From NCBI RefSeq assembly GCF_015234305.1, contig NZ_JADGMI010000002.1, positions 682,001 through 746,000 on the forward strand: DNA of 64,000 nt, written 5' to 3'. This DNA comes from Superficieibacter sp. 1612_C1. GTDB lineage: Bacteria > Pseudomonadota > Gammaproteobacteria > Enterobacterales > Enterobacteriaceae. The notes under the pieces were generated by a model that worked only from the letters and a program-made list of their open reading frames with translations, had not been told where the DNA came from and searched no databases. This document shows, piece after piece, positions 62,368 to 64,000 of this stretch. The position numbers were made by a program, and so were the translations under genes. The stretch's first letter is position 1. Every line of letters starts with the position of its first letter.

Positions 62368-63960
62368 TTAACGTAGCGGCATAATTGGATTTGGATGACG
62401 ATCGTGCTGTGCTGGCGGAGAAGACCTTTCCGCCAGCCACTTCGGCAACTCGGCAAGAGGCATGGGCCGGGCATACAGATAGCCCTGCAACAATAGCACG
62501 TTGTTCTGACGTAAATATGTGGCCTGCTGTTCCGTTTCTACTCCTTCCGCCACCAGCTCAATACGCAACCGTTGGCCAAGGGCAATAATAATATCCGTTA
62601 CCGTCGAATTAACCGCATCGGTGCCAATCGCACCGGTGAACGACTTATCTATTTTCAGCACGTCGGGACGCAGTTTTTCCAGCCACGACAGTGAACTGTT
62701 GCCAGTGCCGAAGTCATCTATCGCCAGTTTAACGCCCTTATGGTGCAGCTCGCGCACGAGACGGTAATCCACATCGTCCAGCGCGGCACGCTCGGTCAAC
62801 TCCACGACCAGTTGTTGTGACGGATGCGCGCTAAACCAGTAGTGATTCAAATCCTTCAGCAGGATCCCGCGGCGCAGATGGCTGGCAGCCACATTAATAC
62901 CAATATGAAACTCCGCCGGGAAGACGGCCAGATTGCGCACGGTTTCAGCAATGACGTACCGCGTCAGGGGAATAATTAAATTATGATCTTCAGCAATTGG
63001 AATAAAAACGTCCGGTGAAATCCAGCCCTGACGGGGATTATTCCAGCGCAGCAAAATTTCCACGCCGGTACACTCATTATTTCTGGTATTCAGTATCGGC
63101 TGGCAAAAAACCTCAAATTCTCGGGCGGCAATCCCCAGATTAATTTCCCAGGTAAAACTCATCCGTCCCGCCGTGGCAAGCCAGGCGATCCACGCCAGCA
63201 GGCTGCTGAGGATCAGCGCCAGCGGAAGCTGGCTGGGCAGATCGCGTAGCGCCAGTGCGGTGGCTCCGGGCGTGCTGACGTTGATGGTAAACGGGAAATG
63301 GGCCGACGCCAGACGGTAAAAGGGATGGTCCGGATCTTCCGGCAATCGATCGACTACGCCGAGACCCTCTATATAGTGACGGTCGCCTAACGTCAGGCTT
63401 AAGGCCGAGATGAGCGGGGCGCGTGGACTCAGGATCAGACTGCTCAGCAGCTCAATGTTTATACTTTCCATCACGCCGTCTTCGCCATCTGCCGAGACCG
63501 GATACCATTGCAGCATAATCGGCGAGCCTTTCAGCAAGGACTGATCGGTTGAGAGCAGTAATCGCGCCTCGCTGGCAGGCAGCGCGGGCTGTAGCTGATT
63601 AACCGGCGTGTCGCGGGTGCCGAAAATACTGGAACAGTACAGGATGCCGGATTTTACCAGCGCAATAGAGCGCACGGTTTGCAGTACCGCCGTTTTTTTG
63701 CGGATCAGCGGCTGCGCTTCATCACAGGGTAAACCCACCAGACGAATGATTTCTTCGCGGCCATCTTCGAGTGGCAGCAGGATTTTATCAAGCGTCGACA
63801 CGGCTTGCGTCGCCGCCTCGTGGATGCGTTCCTGATTTAGGCTACGCTGCGAAATAAATCGTATACCTAATGTCAGACTCAGCGTTACCAGCGCCACAAT
63901 GGCGCTGACTAAAAATCGTTTACGCTGGTAATTGACGATAATCCGCTGCGCTGTCTGCAT
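62368..63960 (-). CDS. pdeD: PdeD (YoaD), c-di-GMP phosphodiesterase with CSS sensor domain
   Basis: A 530-residue membrane enzyme. An N-terminal helix (about 15 to 34), a periplasmic CSS domain with the family motif (YCSSIFGT, and an earlier Cys in LPCDEAQP), a second helix (about 245 to 264), and a C-terminal EAL domain are visible. The EAL domain has EILLRW in place of EALLRW, IDDFGTGNSSL, DVLKIDKSF and ELVAEGVE, so it should be active. CSS domains in this family sense periplasmic redox state. It lowers c-di-GMP and so favours motility over biofilm. It is 2 residues shorter than E. coli PdeD. Confidence 0.94.
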   Translation of the reverse strand: MQTAQRIIVNYQRKRFLVSAIVALVTLSLTLGIRFISQRSLNQERIHEAATQAVSTLDKILLPLEDGREEIIRLVGLPCDEAQPLIRKKTAVLQTVRSIALVKSGILYCSSIFGTRDTPVNQLQPALPASEARLLLSTDQSLLKGSPIMLQWYPVSADGEDGVMESINIELLSSLILSPRAPLISALSLTLGDRHYIEGLGVVDRLPEDPDHPFYRLASAHFPFTINVSTPGATALALRDLPSQLPLALILSSLLAWIAWLATAGRMSFTWEINLGIAAREFEVFCQPILNTRNNECTGVEILLRWNNPRQGWISPDVFIPIAEDHNLIIPLTRYVIAETVRNLAVFPAEFHIGINVAASHLRRGILLKDLNHYWFSAHPSQQLVVELTERAALDDVDYRLVRELHHKGVKLAIDDFGTGNSSLSWLEKLRPDVLKIDKSFTGAIGTDAVNSTVTDIIIALGQRLRIELVAEGVETEQQATYLRQNNVLLLQGYLYARPMPLAELPKWLAERSSPPAQHDRHPNPIMPLR

Positions 63961-64000
63961 AGTTGGTTTTGATCATTCTCGCGTAACTGGCGACGGTGCC

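Noticed and set aside
62385-63835. Several short plus-strand frames across pdeD
   Set aside because: Antisense shadows of an intact pdeD.

Overview
This is a stretch of chromosome from an enterobacterium close to Salmonella and Citrobacter. Nearly every gene matches an E. coli K-12 gene in the argS to yoaD part of that map, in the same order, and no insertion sequence, phage, tRNA, rRNA or CRISPR array is visible. Differences from K-12 are local. There is a GPH-family transporter plus GH105 hydrolase pair at the left end. A DUF2238 (YjdF-type) membrane protein sits before cutC. An unrecognised two-helix membrane protein lies between yebB and ruvA. An extra FtsI-type penicillin-binding protein (the Salmonella PBP3SAL type) lies between cspC and rlmA. 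The K-12 genes torYZ, yobB and pphA are absent. Species cannot be fixed from the window alone.

Layout. 1 to 2.5 kb: rhamnogalacturonide uptake and cleavage, then a duplicated hairpin around a REP pair. 2.6 to 7.2 kb: hypothetical gene, argS, yecM, yjdF-like gene, and cutC with the sigma-E sRNA MicL in its 3' end. 7.2 to 10.8 kb (minus strand): cmoA-cmoB (tRNA wobble uridine), yecN, yecD-yecE. 11 to 18.2 kb: aspS-nudB-yebC-ruvC, then yebB, the accessory membrane gene, and ruvA-ruvB behind a LexA box. 18.2 to 22.1 kb: zinc uptake znuA / znuC-znuB around a Zur box, and the endopeptidase gene mepM. 22.2 to 30.3 kb: lpxM, then the Entner-Doudoroff / pentose-phosphate block pykA, hexR, zwf, edd, eda with HexR and GntR operators. 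30.3 to 38 kb: purT (PurR box), yebG (LexA box), yebF, yebE, ptrB, exoX, holE, and the CopC/CopD-type yobA-yebZ-yebY set. 38 to 44.5 kb: SdsR/RyeA RNAs, yebW, yebV, rsmF and the letA-letB lipid-transport pair. 44.6 to 52.4 kb: msrC, proQ-prc, htpX, an MFS exporter, kdgR, yobH, mgrB, yebO. 52.4 to 57.6 kb: yobF-cspC, the extra PBP, rlmA, and mntP with a manganese riboswitch and likely MntR and Fur sites. 57.6 to 64 kb: the mannose PTS manXYZ, yoaE, and the c-di-GMP phosphodiesterase gene pdeD.

Themes. The sugar-acid genes link up. RhiN-type cleavage yields unsaturated uronate, which ends as KDPG and is split by Eda. KdgR, HexR and GntR, the regulators of these routes, have a gene or an operator here. 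Several genes belong to envelope quality control (prc, mepM, htpX, letAB, lpxM, MicL, the extra PBP) and metal balance (znuABC, mntP, yobA-yebZ). I found no complete previously undescribed system. The items most worth a second look are the mntP control region, the accessory gene at 15.7 kb, the frameshift in yobF, and the REP pair flanked by copies of a 24-base hairpin. Family assignments come from recognising the translated sequences; no database search was run.
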